Shown here: piece by piece, positions 6,572 through 14,451 of the stretch
How positions within the stretch are numbered: the first letter of the stretch is position 1
How the letters are laid out: every line of letters begins with the position of its first letter
Made by a program: the position numbers and the translations under genes
Origin: Clostridia bacterium
GTDB taxonomy: Bacteria > Bacillota > Clostridia > UBA1381
NCBI GenBank assembly: GCA_017404065.1
Contig: JAFRDB010000075.1
Location: 1 to 42,029, forward strand
DNA: 42,029 nt
Direction of reading: 5' to 3'
Notes under the pieces: model-generated
Database searches by the model: none
What the model saw: only the letters and a program-made list of their open reading frames with translations
What the model was told of the DNA's origin: nothing

Positions 6572-7609
6572 TTAAAGATGAAGTGCATCCTGAAGTTGCT
6601 CAAGCTCTCTTTTTGTATGTTGATGTCCGTGGTTATCATCTGATATAAAGTGATTATGCTCATGAGAGTGTACAACCGTATGTGAATGGGTTGTTCCGTC
6701 ATGAGTGTGTGTAAAGGTATGTTGGTGTATATGCACATGATGACTAATCAAAGTATCCGCTACAACGAGCGCAGAGCCTGCTATCATGATAATCAGTGCT
6801 ATAAGATACATCCACGAAAGTTGTTCACGCAGGAACACAAATGAGAAAAATGAACCGACAAACGGTGCTATAGCGTAATATGAGCTTGTCTTTGCCGCCC
6901 CAAGTACACTCTGTGCTCTTATATAAAGAAAAATACTGAGTCCATAAGCTACAAAACCAAGTACCATCGCCGTCGCAATATACCCAAAATTCGGTATAAA
7001 TTCTCTTTTTAAAAAAGCTATGATAAGCGAGCCAAGCCCTGAAAAAACACCTTTTAAAACAACAATCTCATACGTGCTCTTTGATGAGATGTTTCTCGTG
7101 CAGTTGTTTTCAAATCCCCAGCAGACTGTAGCAAGTAGCACAAACAGAGAGCCGTAAGAAAACTTAAAGCTGTCTGTTCCCTCAAACGAAAGCAAAACGC
7201 TTGATAGCGCAATCAACGCAATCGCCGCCCAAAGCCTTTTTGAAACAACCTCCTTAAAAATAAACAATGCAATCACTGTAGTTGCAACAATCTCAAAATT
7301 TCCGAGAAGAGATGCGTTTGCCGATGAACCGTAGTAGATTCCGAGCATCAGGAGAATAGGTGCGGCAATGTCCAGGACAATCATCCCGACTACAAACGGC
7401 AAATCCTTCTTTGATAATTTCTCTGATTTTTTGCTTTTTGTATTTTTAAACAAAGACATTATTCCTATACCAATTCCTGCACCAAGATAAAGGAACGCCG
7501 CCATTGTAGTTGGACTGACTTCACGAAGAAGTATCTTTGATATTGGTACACTAACAGCGTAAAACACAGCCGCAAATAATGCATAGATTATAGCTTTTAT
7601 CTTACCCAT
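6572..7609 (-). CDS. DMT-superfamily (EamA) transporter with histidine-rich tail
   Basis: A 345-residue membrane protein with about ten predicted helices in two EamA repeats (about 1-140 and 150-290), the form of drug/metabolite exporters. The C-terminal 55 residues are soluble and extremely histidine-rich (HVHIHQHTFTHTHDG and HSHEHNH stretches), which suggests binding of a transition metal such as zinc, nickel or cobalt; whether this is the cargo or a sensor cannot be told. I chose ATG 7609 with GGGAGT upstream; the in-frame extension to 7630 overlaps the neighbouring fragment. The gene ends at 6572, next to recombinase debris, and probably arrived with mobile DNA. Confidence 0.85.
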   Translation of the reverse strand: MGKIKAIIYALFAAVFYAVSVPISKILLREVSPTTMAAFLYLGAGIGIGIMSLFKNTKSKKSEKLSKKDLPFVVGMIVLDIAAPILLMLGIYYGSSANASLLGNFEIVATTVIALFIFKEVVSKRLWAAIALIALSSVLLSFEGTDSFKFSYGSLFVLLATVCWGFENNCTRNISSKSTYEIVVLKGVFSGLGSLIIAFLKREFIPNFGYIATAMVLGFVAYGLSIFLYIRAQSVLGAAKTSSYYAIAPFVGSFFSFVFLREQLSWMYLIALIIMIAGSALVVADTLISHHVHIHQHTFTHTHDGTTHSHTVVHSHEHNHFISDDNHGHQHTKRELEQLQDALHL

Positions 7610-7613
7610 GATA

Positions 7614-7943
7614 CTACTCCCAAAATTCAAATTCGTTATTAATCATTATACTACTCCAGTTTATAATGCTACCGACTTGCGGAGTATATGTTGTAACATA
7701 CCTTGTATCAGATTTCGCCACTTCAAAGTTCATCTTTGTCGCAAGCTCTGAGGTAGTGTTTTGCCACGAAAGACCGCCCACAAAATTTGAAATATCCGCT
7801 CCGTCAGCAAGCAGTTTATATTTCTCATCACGATTATGGAAACATATCACTGTATTCATAATTTCTATCGGCTTGTAAAGTGGTTTTAAATTATTTTTGA
7901 GGAGCGAAATATTATCAATTTGTAAATTTATCTTCCGCAGCAT
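7614..7943 (-). pseudogene. Truncated XkdQ-like phage tail protein fragment
   Basis: About 109 residues. The segment DEKYKLLADGADISNFVGGLSW... resembles the N-terminal region of XkdQ/YqbQ (gpD-like) tail proteins of myophages and PBSX-type particles, which are over 300 residues long. The frame ends soon after PQVGSIINW, so most of the protein is missing. No other tail genes are near. The start is uncertain: ATG 7943 overlaps the SEC-C gene end by 16 bases and ATG 7859 is also possible; neither has a strong ribosome site. I regard it as a relic of a prophage that was mostly lost. Confidence 0.5.
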
Positions 7944-8887
7944 TTCTTGTACTTTTTTCCGCTGCCGCAAGGACAGGGATCATTTCTGCCGATCTTTTCG
8001 GGCTTAGGAATTTGAATATCGGGAAACGGTGTTCCCTGTGATATTGCATACATTCTCATCATAGCAGAAAATTCATTCATTTTTCTTATATTATCGGCAG
8101 TTTTTGACCGTCTTTTTTTCTCATGCTTTTCATCTAATGTAATATTTTTTATATAGAGTGAATTTATATTTTTCCCGCTGTCTTTAAAAAGCTCTTCGGT
8201 TTCTTTGGCGGTATAGCCGTTATTTGAGGGCATTCTGATATTATTGCAAAGGTCTGTGTAATATGGGATAAATTCTTTTATTTGGTTGATATCCATATCA
8301 CAGCGCATTCTTTGAAGGTCATCAAGCGCCTGATCTAATGAGCGGTTCTCTTTGGTGGAGATCATTATGAGCTCATCGACAAGATCAACAGCCCTTTTCG
8401 GATCAGTTCCGAGCGTGCGGATAAAAAATTTCCGAAGCTCAACGACCTGTTCGGTTTCTTCGCTGTAAAAGTCATCACTATATCTTAACAGCTCATCCTT
8501 TTCCGGTATATAATACGGCTTGCCGTTCTTCAGCTCTTGTATTACATAATAATCATCAAGATCAATGCTTACAACGCTTTCATGTATAATAAGCCTGTAC
8601 TCGGGTAAATTTGTGTTATCTTCATTCACAAGCTCATCTTCGCCGTCAATGTAATAAAAGCCTATCGGCTCCTTGTGAACAGCGTCTGTCAATTCATAAA
8701 ATCCCTGCTCGGATATTTCCTCATTATAAGCATCTGTGAGTATCTCATACACCTTTTTGAGAGGTATTATCTCATAAAAATGCGCCATTGCTTCAAAATA
8801 CTGCAAAAGCAGAGCCTTAGTTTCATCCGCTAGATTGATATTTCTTTGGTTTTTTATAAATCTGTTTACTTTTTCTTTATATATCAT
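7928..8887 (-). CDS. SEC-C zinc-motif protein of unknown function
   Basis: A 319-residue, mostly helical, charged protein ending in a complete SEC-C motif ([16 protein letters not shown]). SEC-C is the zinc hook of SecA and of many stand-alone proteins, where it contacts the ribosome, SecB or other partners. Residues 1-290 show no domain I recognise; there is a highly charged stretch ([14 protein letters not shown]) before the motif. Proteins of this design are common in gut Firmicutes and sometimes sit near defence genes, but nothing here fixes a function. The ATG at 8887 has AAAGGAT upstream. It is read alone, with mobile-element debris on both sides. Confidence 0.75.
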   Translation of the reverse strand: MIYKEKVNRFIKNQRNINLADETKALLLQYFEAMAHFYEIIPLKKVYEILTDAYNEEISEQGFYELTDAVHKEPIGFYYIDGEDELVNEDNTNLPEYRLIIHESVVSIDLDDYYVIQELKNGKPYYIPEKDELLRYSDDFYSEETEQVVELRKFFIRTLGTDPKRAVDLVDELIMISTKENRSLDQALDDLQRMRCDMDINQIKEFIPYYTDLCNNIRMPSNNGYTAKETEELFKDSGKNINSLYIKNITLDEKHEKKRRSKTADNIRKMNEFSAMMRMYAISQGTPFPDIQIPKPEKIGRNDPCPCGSGKKYKKCCGR

Positions 8888-8951
8888 AATCTATCCTTTT
8901 CGTTTATTATTTTACACTACATAATGTATTTATAGAGAAAGGGGACGGTTC

Positions 8952-9240
8952 GAGACCACTGAAAAAGTCAAAGAAATATTAAAAAAACATGGAAAAACGG
9001 CTCGATTTATGGTATAATATAATTGAACAAAAAAACAAACCGTAAAGGAGCCGTTACCATGTTAAGAACCAACCCTCGTCAGATAAGTTTCTACTCGGTA
9101 TTATACCACAACATTCCGGAAAATCATATACTAAAATTAATAAATTCGGCGATTTCTTTAAACTTTGTGAATAATGCACTAAAAGACAGCTTTGTTTAGG
9201 GAAAAGACGGACGAAAAACAGCCACTTTTTCAGTGGTCTC
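8952..9240 (+). mobile_element. Internally deleted IS1182-like element
   Basis: A 289-base element bounded by perfect 17-base inverted repeats (8952-8968 and 9224-9240, outer end GAGACCACTGAAAAAGT) and flanked on each side by GGACGGTTC (8943-8951 and 9241-9249), a 9-base target duplication. Inside is a short open frame with a promoter-like TATAAT (9013-9018) and AAAGGAG. The intact flanking repeats mean a recent insertion of an already shortened copy, moved by a transposase elsewhere. Confidence 0.8.
9059..9199 (+). pseudogene. Transposase N-terminal remnant, IS1182-like
   Basis: A 46-codon frame (MLRTNPRQISFYSVLYHNI...) matches the usual start of IS1182-family transposases, which are about 450-550 residues. 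The stop at 9197 is followed within 25 bases by the right inverted repeat, so nearly the whole transposase is deleted. It keeps its ribosome site AAAGGAG (9044-9050). It cannot make an active enzyme. Confidence 0.65.
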
Positions 9241-9291
9241 GGACGGTTCTGTTGCCTGTGTCCAAAAATCGTTTTTTTTGAAAACAAATGC

Positions 9292-9320
9292 TTGCAAATG
9301 ATTAGGAATCGTGATATAAT
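9292..9320 (+). promoter_or_regulatory. Promoter of the RelB/PIN pair
   Basis: TTGCAA (9292-9297), 17-base spacer, TATAAT (9315-9320). An imperfect palindrome ATAAT-N11-ATTAT follows the -10 and could be the autoregulatory operator of the antitoxin. Confidence 0.65.
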
Positions 9321-9354
9321 AGTAGTAATCTGATTATAGCGAGGAGTTGTTATT

Positions 9355-9633
9355 ATGGCAAATGCATTAGTACAGTTTCGTATGGATGATACTTCAAAAA
9401 TACAGGCGGTAAATATATGCGAACAGCTCGGTATAGATCTGCCGACATATCTTAGGATGTGCATTTCAAGACTTGTTGCTGAGAATGGTATACCGTTCAG
9501 TATGAAAATTGAAAACAGAGGCAGTCGTGCATTGAATGCTATGAAGGAGGCAAGCAGGATAGCAAGAGATACCGGTATCGCAGATATGACGCTTGATGAA
9601 ATTAATGCTGAGATCGCTGAAGCAAGAAAGTAG
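9355..9633 (+). CDS. RelB/DinJ-family antitoxin
   Basis: A 92-residue protein with an N-terminal ribbon-helix-helix: the strand ALVQFRMDD, then helices over KIQAVNICEQLGIDLPTYLRMCISRLV, then the family-typical NGIPFSM. The C-terminal part would wrap the toxin. It precedes a PIN-domain gene by 9 bases, giving antitoxin-first order. GAGGAG (9341-9346) is well placed before ATG 9355. It probably represses its own promoter as a dimer, alone or with the toxin. Confidence 0.85.
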   Translation: MANALVQFRMDDTSKIQAVNICEQLGIDLPTYLRMCISRLVAENGIPFSMKIENRGSRALNAMKEASRIARDTGIADMTLDEINAEIAEARK

Positions 9634-9642
9634 GATGCTGGA

Positions 9643-10065
9643 ATGAAACACTATTATGCAGTAATAGATACTAACGTTCTTGTATCAGCGATGTTGAAGT
9701 GGAATTCAGTTCCCGGAAACATAATGGAGTTTGCTTTCAGCGGAACCATTATTCCGGTAATTAATGATGAAATAATCGCGGAATATATAAATGTGTTATC
9801 AAGACCCAAATTTCATTTAACCGGCGAGATCATAGAAGATGTGGTAGGCACGATCAAGAACATGGGAATTTATGTTGATGAGGAGCATATTGATATAGAT
9901 CTGACGGATGCAAAGGACAGGGTTTTCTACGAAGTCGTAATGGAAGAACGGAAGGAAGCAGATGCATATTTGGTAACCGGAAATATAAAGCATTTTCCAA
10001 CGGAGCCGTATATTGTAACTCCAAGACAAATGCTTGATATAATTGTATCGGACGAAGAAAACTAA
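9643..10065 (+). CDS. PIN-domain toxin (putative ribonuclease)
   Basis: A 140-residue PIN-fold protein: YAVIDTNVLVSAM with Asp9, INDEIIAEYINVL with acidic residues near 46-48, and DLTDAKDRVFYEVV with Asp86-Asp91. The last conserved position reads VTGNIKHFP, where many PIN proteins have GD; Asn here is common in this subgroup (COG1569-like). PIN toxins cut RNA with a metal-bound acidic cluster. The gene follows its antitoxin without a promoter of its own. Pairing a RelB/DinJ-like antitoxin with PIN, rather than with RelE/YafQ, is a less common match but known. Confidence 0.82.
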   Translation: MKHYYAVIDTNVLVSAMLKWNSVPGNIMEFAFSGTIIPVINDEIIAEYINVLSRPKFHLTGEIIEDVVGTIKNMGIYVDEEHIDIDLTDAKDRVFYEVVMEERKEADAYLVTGNIKHFPTEPYIVTPRQMLDIIVSDEEN

Positions 10066-10237
10066 ACATCAAATGGATTAAGTTAATAGGATAGTATTCG
10101 ACATATACGTATAAAATTTGCTTGTACGCAGACAGGGGGAGCTACGCTAACTGCAACAAGCCTTTTTCGATTAATGGTAGTCCCCCCTTAAAGGATTTCG
10201 GTTAATTGTATCAAATCCGTTAGGGGTTTCCAAAATG

Positions 10238-10267
10238 CACCGCAGCGCTCCGCTCGCGGTGTTTTTT
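10238..10267 (+). terminator. Terminator-like hairpin downstream of the PIN gene
   Basis: CACCGC (10238-10243) pairs with GCGGTG (10256-10261), GC-rich loop, then TTTTTT. It lies about 170 bases after the toxin gene. Between 10066 and 10237 I see no gene. Confidence 0.5.
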
Positions 10268-10320
10268 GAGACAATCCCGAACAAGAAAAGTGCTGCCGAG
10301 AGAGCAGCGGAAAAAGAACG

Positions 10321-10665
10321 CAGAAGATACTTCCTGTAGTGCATGAATGGCAATGCAGACCGCTTGAGGATATCTATGCTGTGGTATTCATGGATGCTAT
10401 ACATTTTCATGTAAGAAGTGAAGGACGTATCATAAAGAAAGCTGTGTACATAGCTATAGGCATAAATATGGACGGTCTTAAAGAAGTCCTCGGAATGTGG
10501 GCAGGTGAAAATGAAAGCGCAAAGTTCTGGTTATCGGTAATGAACGGACTTAATATTTCAAGTATCCGCAGGAGGTAAGAACGCTTATCTACACAACAAA
10601 TACGATAGAGGGCTTTAACCGCACGGTCAAGTCAAGGGTTTACGCGGCAAAGCCGCTCCAATGAA
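10321..10665 (+). pseudogene. IS256-family transposase remnant
   Basis: In-frame translation from 10321 reads KILPVVHEWQCRPLEDIY, then FMDAIHFHVRSEGR and LGMWAGENESAKFWLSV, the central DDE-domain block of Mutator/IS256 transposases including the Asp of FMDA. After NGLNISS the match breaks and a stop occurs at 10576. Just beyond, in another frame, RTLIYTTNTIEGFNR is the family's C-terminal block with the catalytic Glu. The roughly 100 residues normally between them are missing and both ends are lost, so the element is dead. Confidence 0.75.
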
Positions 10666-10802
10666 CGCCCACTTGAATGGGTGCCCTTGACATGTCCGGT
10701 CGTTTATGCTAAAATATAGCTAAGGCAGAAATCAGCATTTATGGCTGATTTCCGCTCTGAATAAAAATGGATTATATTACAATTTTGAGAAAGGAGCTCA
10801 TG

Positions 10803-11657
10803 ATGAAACAAATGGACATACCAAAAGGAAACATCAAACAGGAGCTGATATATAAAAAGACGGCTCAAAGAGACCTGATGCTTACATTTTTACCGCCGGT
10901 CAAGGAAAAATGTGAAAAAGCTCCTGTGTATTTTATTATACCCGGCGGCGGCTGGCATACTGAAGAAAGACAGTCAATGCTTGATTTTTCCGCGCAGTCG
11001 GTCGAGCGTTTGCGCAATGAGGGCTTTGCCGTTGTAAGCGTGGATTACAGGGTTAGCGGTGAAGGCGTTTGTATGCGCGAGATCATAACGGATTGCTTTG
11101 ACGCGGCGAGGTATATTGCGCATTATGCTGACAGACTGCAAATAGATAATGAGAGCTTTGTCCTTTCGGGTCACTCGGCAGGGGCGCATCTTGCCTTGAT
11201 GCTGGCATATTCGCCTCAGGAGGCTTTTTGTGATGATTATGAATGGAGTGACGGCTTCAAAGTAAAATGTATTGCGGCAATGAGCGCTCCTACTGTCCTT
11301 TATGATAACAGCACAAATAATCTCAGAAATATGCACGAGGCGTTTTTGGGATGCGATACAGAAAAAGAAAAGGAATTCACAAGCCCGATAACTCATGTTA
11401 CGGAAAACTGCCCTCCAACACTATTGTGTGCGGGAACAAGTGATTATCTTGTCTTTTCATCGTCCTCGGAAAGGTTGTATAAAAGACTAAAGGAAAAAAA
11501 TGTTCCGTGTGAATTAAAGCTTTCTGTATGCGGAGGTCATAGCTTTGAAAAAGTACATAAGGATATTGAACCGAGTATCGCAATGGAGGATATCCAAAGC
11601 GCGATTTCCGAATTTGTGATGCGGCATACCATATCAAAACACAATCAGGGTATCTGA
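10803..11657 (+). CDS. Alpha/beta-hydrolase fold esterase
   Basis: A 284-residue hydrolase with an oxyanion-type IIPGGGWH motif (about 46-53), the nucleophile elbow GHSAGAH, a DYLVF stretch likely to carry the acid and GGHSFEKVH with the base His. This is the arrangement of the BD-FAE/Aes-like small esterases that act on acylated alcohols or sugars in the cytosol. Two adjacent ATGs (10800, 10803) follow AAAGGAG; the second has the better spacing. No signal peptide. It stands between the IS256 debris and the HU gene, in neither operon, so the substrate is open. It could serve as a deacylase for acetylated glycans, which is a guess. Confidence 0.85.
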   Translation: MKQMDIPKGNIKQELIYKKTAQRDLMLTFLPPVKEKCEKAPVYFIIPGGGWHTEERQSMLDFSAQSVERLRNEGFAVVSVDYRVSGEGVCMREIITDCFDAARYIAHYADRLQIDNESFVLSGHSAGAHLALMLAYSPQEAFCDDYEWSDGFKVKCIAAMSAPTVLYDNSTNNLRNMHEAFLGCDTEKEKEFTSPITHVTENCPPTLLCAGTSDYLVFSSSSERLYKRLKEKNVPCELKLSVCGGHSFEKVHKDIEPSIAMEDIQSAISEFVMRHTISKHNQGI

Positions 11658-11742
11658 AATAACAAAAGGTATCTGATCCGCCGTAAGAGTAAGAAAAATT
11701 CGGATATTTTTTTAAAATATGCTGTCAAATACAAGACAGCTC

Positions 11743-11771
11743 TTGACAAATACAAGGTCTTATAGTAATAT
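11743..11771 (+). promoter_or_regulatory. Promoter of the HU gene
   Basis: TTGACA (11743-11748), 17-base spacer, TAATAT (11766-11771). Just upstream, GCTGTC (11721-11726) and GACAGC (11735-11740) form a hairpin, and CAAATACAAG occurs twice (11725-11734 region and 11747-11756), a possible operator. Confidence 0.65.
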
Positions 11772-11826
11772 GATTATAGTATTCCCAGCGGGGAATAAAT
11801 ATAAAGTTACAAAGGAGTATACGATT

Positions 11827-12102
11827 ATGAAAAAGAAAGAATTGATCGCAACTATTGCTGAGAAATCGGGAATTTCAAAGGTAGCGGCAGCAAAGGCACT
11901 CAAGGCGACGACTGATGCGATAGCAGATGCACTCGCAAAAGGTGAGGATGTTCAGCTTGTAGGCTTTGGTACATTCAGGACAAAGAAGAGAGCTGAAAGA
12001 ACGGCTAAGAACCCGAGAACAGGCGAGGCGGTAAAGGTTGCGGCTGCAACAGTTGCGGCTTTTAAAGCAGGTAAGGCTTTAAAAGATAAGGTTAACGGGT
12101 AA
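11827..12102 (+). CDS. hup: HU-family DNA-binding protein
   Basis: A 91-residue bacterial histone-like protein with the full HU pattern: MKKKELIATIAEKSGISKV, the VQLVGFGTF strand, and the DNA-bending arm NPRTGEAVKV. HU dimers bend DNA and organise the nucleoid. I chose ATG 11827, which has AAAGGAG 9 bases upstream; the frame extends back to 11719 through the promoter and that part is not HU-like. It is a single-gene unit with promoter and terminator. Confidence 0.95.
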   Translation: MKKKELIATIAEKSGISKVAAAKALKATTDAIADALAKGEDVQLVGFGTFRTKKRAERTAKNPRTGEAVKVAAATVAAFKAGKALKDKVNG

Positions 12103-12110
12103 ATGAAACG

Positions 12111-12138
12111 AGGGGAGTTTATTGACTCCTCTTTTTTT
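12111..12138 (+). terminator. Rho-independent terminator after hup
   Basis: AGGGGAGT (12111-12118) pairs with ACTCCTCT (12125-12132, one G-T pair), loop TTATTG, followed by a run of seven T. Confidence 0.85.
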
Positions 12139-12239
12139 ACTTTCATAACTGAGCTTTCCGGGGGATAAAGTTACACGAGATTTTACTTTGACGATCAAGA
12201 GCTTATATTTTGTGTGATATTCAGACTAAGAGATTTAAA

Positions 12240-12311
12240 CATAATTCACAAAACAGACAGCTTATCATAATTTACAAACAGACATTTAGCATAATTCATA
12301 AATAATACTTG
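12240..12311 (+). repeat. Three near-tandem repeats upstream of the polysaccharide operon
   Basis: CATAATTCACAAAACAGACA (12240), CATAATTTACAAACAGACA (12266) and CATAATTCATAAATA (12290) begin 26 and 24 bases apart. The third abuts the -35 box. The phased spacing suggests binding sites for an activator or repressor of the cluster. The rest of 12139-12239 shows nothing I can name. Confidence 0.6.
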
Positions 12312-12337
12312 ATTTTTTTATGCAAGTATGATAAAAT
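12309..12337 (+). promoter_or_regulatory. Lead promoter of the polysaccharide cluster
   Basis: TTGATT (12309-12314), 17-base spacer, TAAAAT (12332-12337). The surrounding bases (AATACTTG, T run, GTATGATAAnATAAAA) match those of the promoter at 14348-14376 over some 38 bases, so the two are a related pair, probably controlled together. Confidence 0.7.
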
Positions 12338-12380
12338 AAAAGCAAACTGTATATATATACATTTTGAGGAGAGATGTTTG

Positions 12381-14291
12381 GTGGATAAAGCTGTATACGG
12401 GGACGAGATCAGCTATAAGAACACAGTCAGCGGGATATTTCGAAACAGGACCCTGCTTGTTTTTGATGTTCTTATTATTATGGTATCGTATTTTGTAATG
12501 ACTCTGCTTATTCATAATATATATGAAACAACCGAAATATTTATACATAATATAATAGCTGTAGGGTTTACGATTTTGGTGTTTGTCGGCACGCTGTTTG
12601 TTTTCAACATGTATCGTATCATGTGGGTGTTTGCAGGCACAAAGGACTATATTAAGCTGTGCTTTGCCTGCGTCTGCGCCGCGTGTCCGTCAATGGCGTT
12701 TAATATGCTTTTTTACAGAACGACCTTTTATTTCAAGCTCAGCATGCTTGCCTTGGTTCTGGCAAGCATGCTTATAATAATACTGCGGATGTCGGTGCGT
12801 GCCATACATACTATATATTCGGCTAAGATGACCGCGGACAAAAACAGCAAGAGGCTTATGATAGTCGGCGCGGGAACATCGGCATCGCTGATCCTAAGAG
12901 ATATTGCAAGCAATGTCAACCTTAAATACAATGTGATTTGCTTTATAGACGATGACCGGAACAAGAGCCATGCCATTATAAACGGCGTACAGGTGATGGG
13001 GACGCGTTATGATATAGTACGGCTTGCGAAGGAGCTTGAAATAGACGAGATAATGATAGCGATGCCGTCGGCAACGCTTGAGGACAGAAAGCATATAATA
13101 GAGATATGCTATGAGACCGAATGTACAGTAAAGATAATGCCGAGCATGGATCAGATGCTTCATGACGGCACTGATGTTATCAGCCAGATAAGAACGGTAA
13201 ATATAGAGGATCTGCTCGCAAGAGAGCCTGTCCGGCTCGATAATAAAGAGATAAGCGGCTACATAAGAAACAAGCGCGTGCTTGTTACGGGCGGCGGCGG
13301 CTCGATAGGCTCAGAGCTGTGTCGGCAGATAATGAAGTTTAAACCGAAAATATTAGTTGTCCTTGACATATACGAAAACAACGCATACGACATTCAGATG
13401 GAGCTGAACCGCAAGTATCCGCTGAACAAACCGGAGGTAGTTATAGCGTCCGTGCGCGATATGGACAGGCTTGAGGAAGTATTCAGGCGTTACGAGCCGC
13501 ATATCGTATTCCATGCCGCGGCACATAAGCATGTACCGCTTATGGAGGACAGTCCGGGCGAGGCGATAAAGAATAACGTGTTCGGCACGCTTAACCTCAC
13601 AAGGTGCGCGGCTAAATATGACACAAAGAAATTTGTAATGATCTCAACGGATAAGGCAGTCAACCCGACAAACGTAATGGGCGCGACGAAACGTATCTGT
13701 GAGATGATAGTGCAGACGGCGCAGATGAGCAGCACGACCGAGTTCGTATGTGTTCGGTTCGGCAACGTGCTCGGCTCAAACGGCAGCGTTATCCCTCTGT
13801 TCAAAAAGCAGATAGAGGAGGGCAGACCGGTAACGGTAACGGACAAGCGCATAACGCGCTTCTTTATGACGATACCCGAGGCTGCACAGCTCGTGCTGCA
13901 GGCGGCAAGCTATGCAAAAGGCGGCGAGATATTTGTCCTTGACATGGGCGAGCCGATAAAGATATACGATCTTGCAAAAAATCTTATACGTCTTTCGGGA
14001 CTCAGAGTCGGAGAGGATATAGATATAGTAGAGGTCGGTCTGCGTCCGGGCGAAAAGCTCTATGAAGAGCTTCTTATGGACGAGGAAGGCCTTGCCAATA
14101 CAAGCCACAATAAAATATTTATCGGAAAGCCGATAGATATAGATCATCAGCAGCTCGATGCCATGCTTGACAAGCTTCGTGAAGCAATGTCAGAGGACGA
14201 TAACGAGCGTATCAAGGATGTGATCGCGGAGGTAGTTCCAACATATATCAGAGGGGACAAATACGCGGCAAGGCGAACAACTGCGGTTTAA
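12381..14291 (+). CDS. Membrane UDP-sugar 4,6-dehydratase (CapD/EpsC/PglF-like)
   Basis: A 636-residue protein with about four membrane helices (25-130), a first Rossmann-like domain (MIVGAGTSASLILRDI) and a catalytic SDR domain with GGGGSIGSE near 302. The classic YxxxK is MGATK (Met433, Lys437), the Met variant of UDP-GlcNAc 4,6-dehydratases such as PglF and CapD. They make UDP-4-keto-6-deoxy-GlcNAc, the precursor of diamino or N-acetylated deoxy sugars. I chose GTG 12381 because GAGGAGAG ends 7 bases before it; TTG 12378 is an alternative. The frame runs back to 12309 through the promoter. It opens the cluster, ahead of the initiating transferase. Confidence 0.88.
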   Translation: MDKAVYGDEISYKNTVSGIFRNRTLLVFDVLIIMVSYFVMTLLIHNIYETTEIFIHNIIAVGFTILVFVGTLFVFNMYRIMWVFAGTKDYIKLCFACVCAACPSMAFNMLFYRTTFYFKLSMLALVLASMLIIILRMSVRAIHTIYSAKMTADKNSKRLMIVGAGTSASLILRDIASNVNLKYNVICFIDDDRNKSHAIINGVQVMGTRYDIVRLAKELEIDEIMIAMPSATLEDRKHIIEICYETECTVKIMPSMDQMLHDGTDVISQIRTVNIEDLLAREPVRLDNKEISGYIRNKRVLVTGGGGSIGSELCRQIMKFKPKILVVLDIYENNAYDIQMELNRKYPLNKPEVVIASVRDMDRLEEVFRRYEPHIVFHAAAHKHVPLMEDSPGEAIKNNVFGTLNLTRCAAKYDTKKFVMISTDKAVNPTNVMGATKRICEMIVQTAQMSSTTEFVCVRFGNVLGSNGSVIPLFKKQIEEGRPVTVTDKRITRFFMTIPEAAQLVLQAASYAKGGEIFVLDMGEPIKIYDLAKNLIRLSGLRVGEDIDIVEVGLRPGEKLYEELLMDEEGLANTSHNKIFIGKPIDIDHQQLDAMLDKLREAMSEDDNERIKDVIAEVVPTYIRGDKYAARRTTAV

Positions 14292-14347
14292 GGCAGCTTA
14301 TATCCTTGAAAGGAAAGATTTTATTCAAACTAAACATACAAAAATAC

Positions 14348-14376
14348 TTGTGTTTTTTGTGAAGGTATGATAAGAT
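14348..14376 (+). promoter_or_regulatory. Second promoter in the polysaccharide cluster
   Basis: TTGTGT (14348-14353), 17-base spacer, TAAGAT (14371-14376), closely like the promoter at 12309-12337 in its flanking bases. It drives the phosphoglycosyl transferase and the genes after it. Confidence 0.65.
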
Positions 14377-14396
14377 AAAAAGTGTATAACATTTCA

Positions 14397-14428
14397 GTCA
14401 GCGCTTAGACAATGCTGTCGCAGCTGAC
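14397..14428 (+). other. Leader hairpin before the phosphoglycosyl transferase
   Basis: GTCAGC (14397-14402) pairs with GCTGAC (14423-14428); inside it GACA (14408-14411) pairs with TGTC (14416-14419). No T run follows, so it is not an ordinary terminator. It lies 23 bases before the start codon in the untranslated leader. Confidence 0.5.
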
Positions 14429-14451
14429 ATAGAAAGCGTGGGATAAGAGCA

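Noticed and set aside
10171..10410. Minus-strand frame of 79 codons
   Set aside because: It is the reverse of the IS256 remnant and of a terminator-like hairpin, without any family motif.
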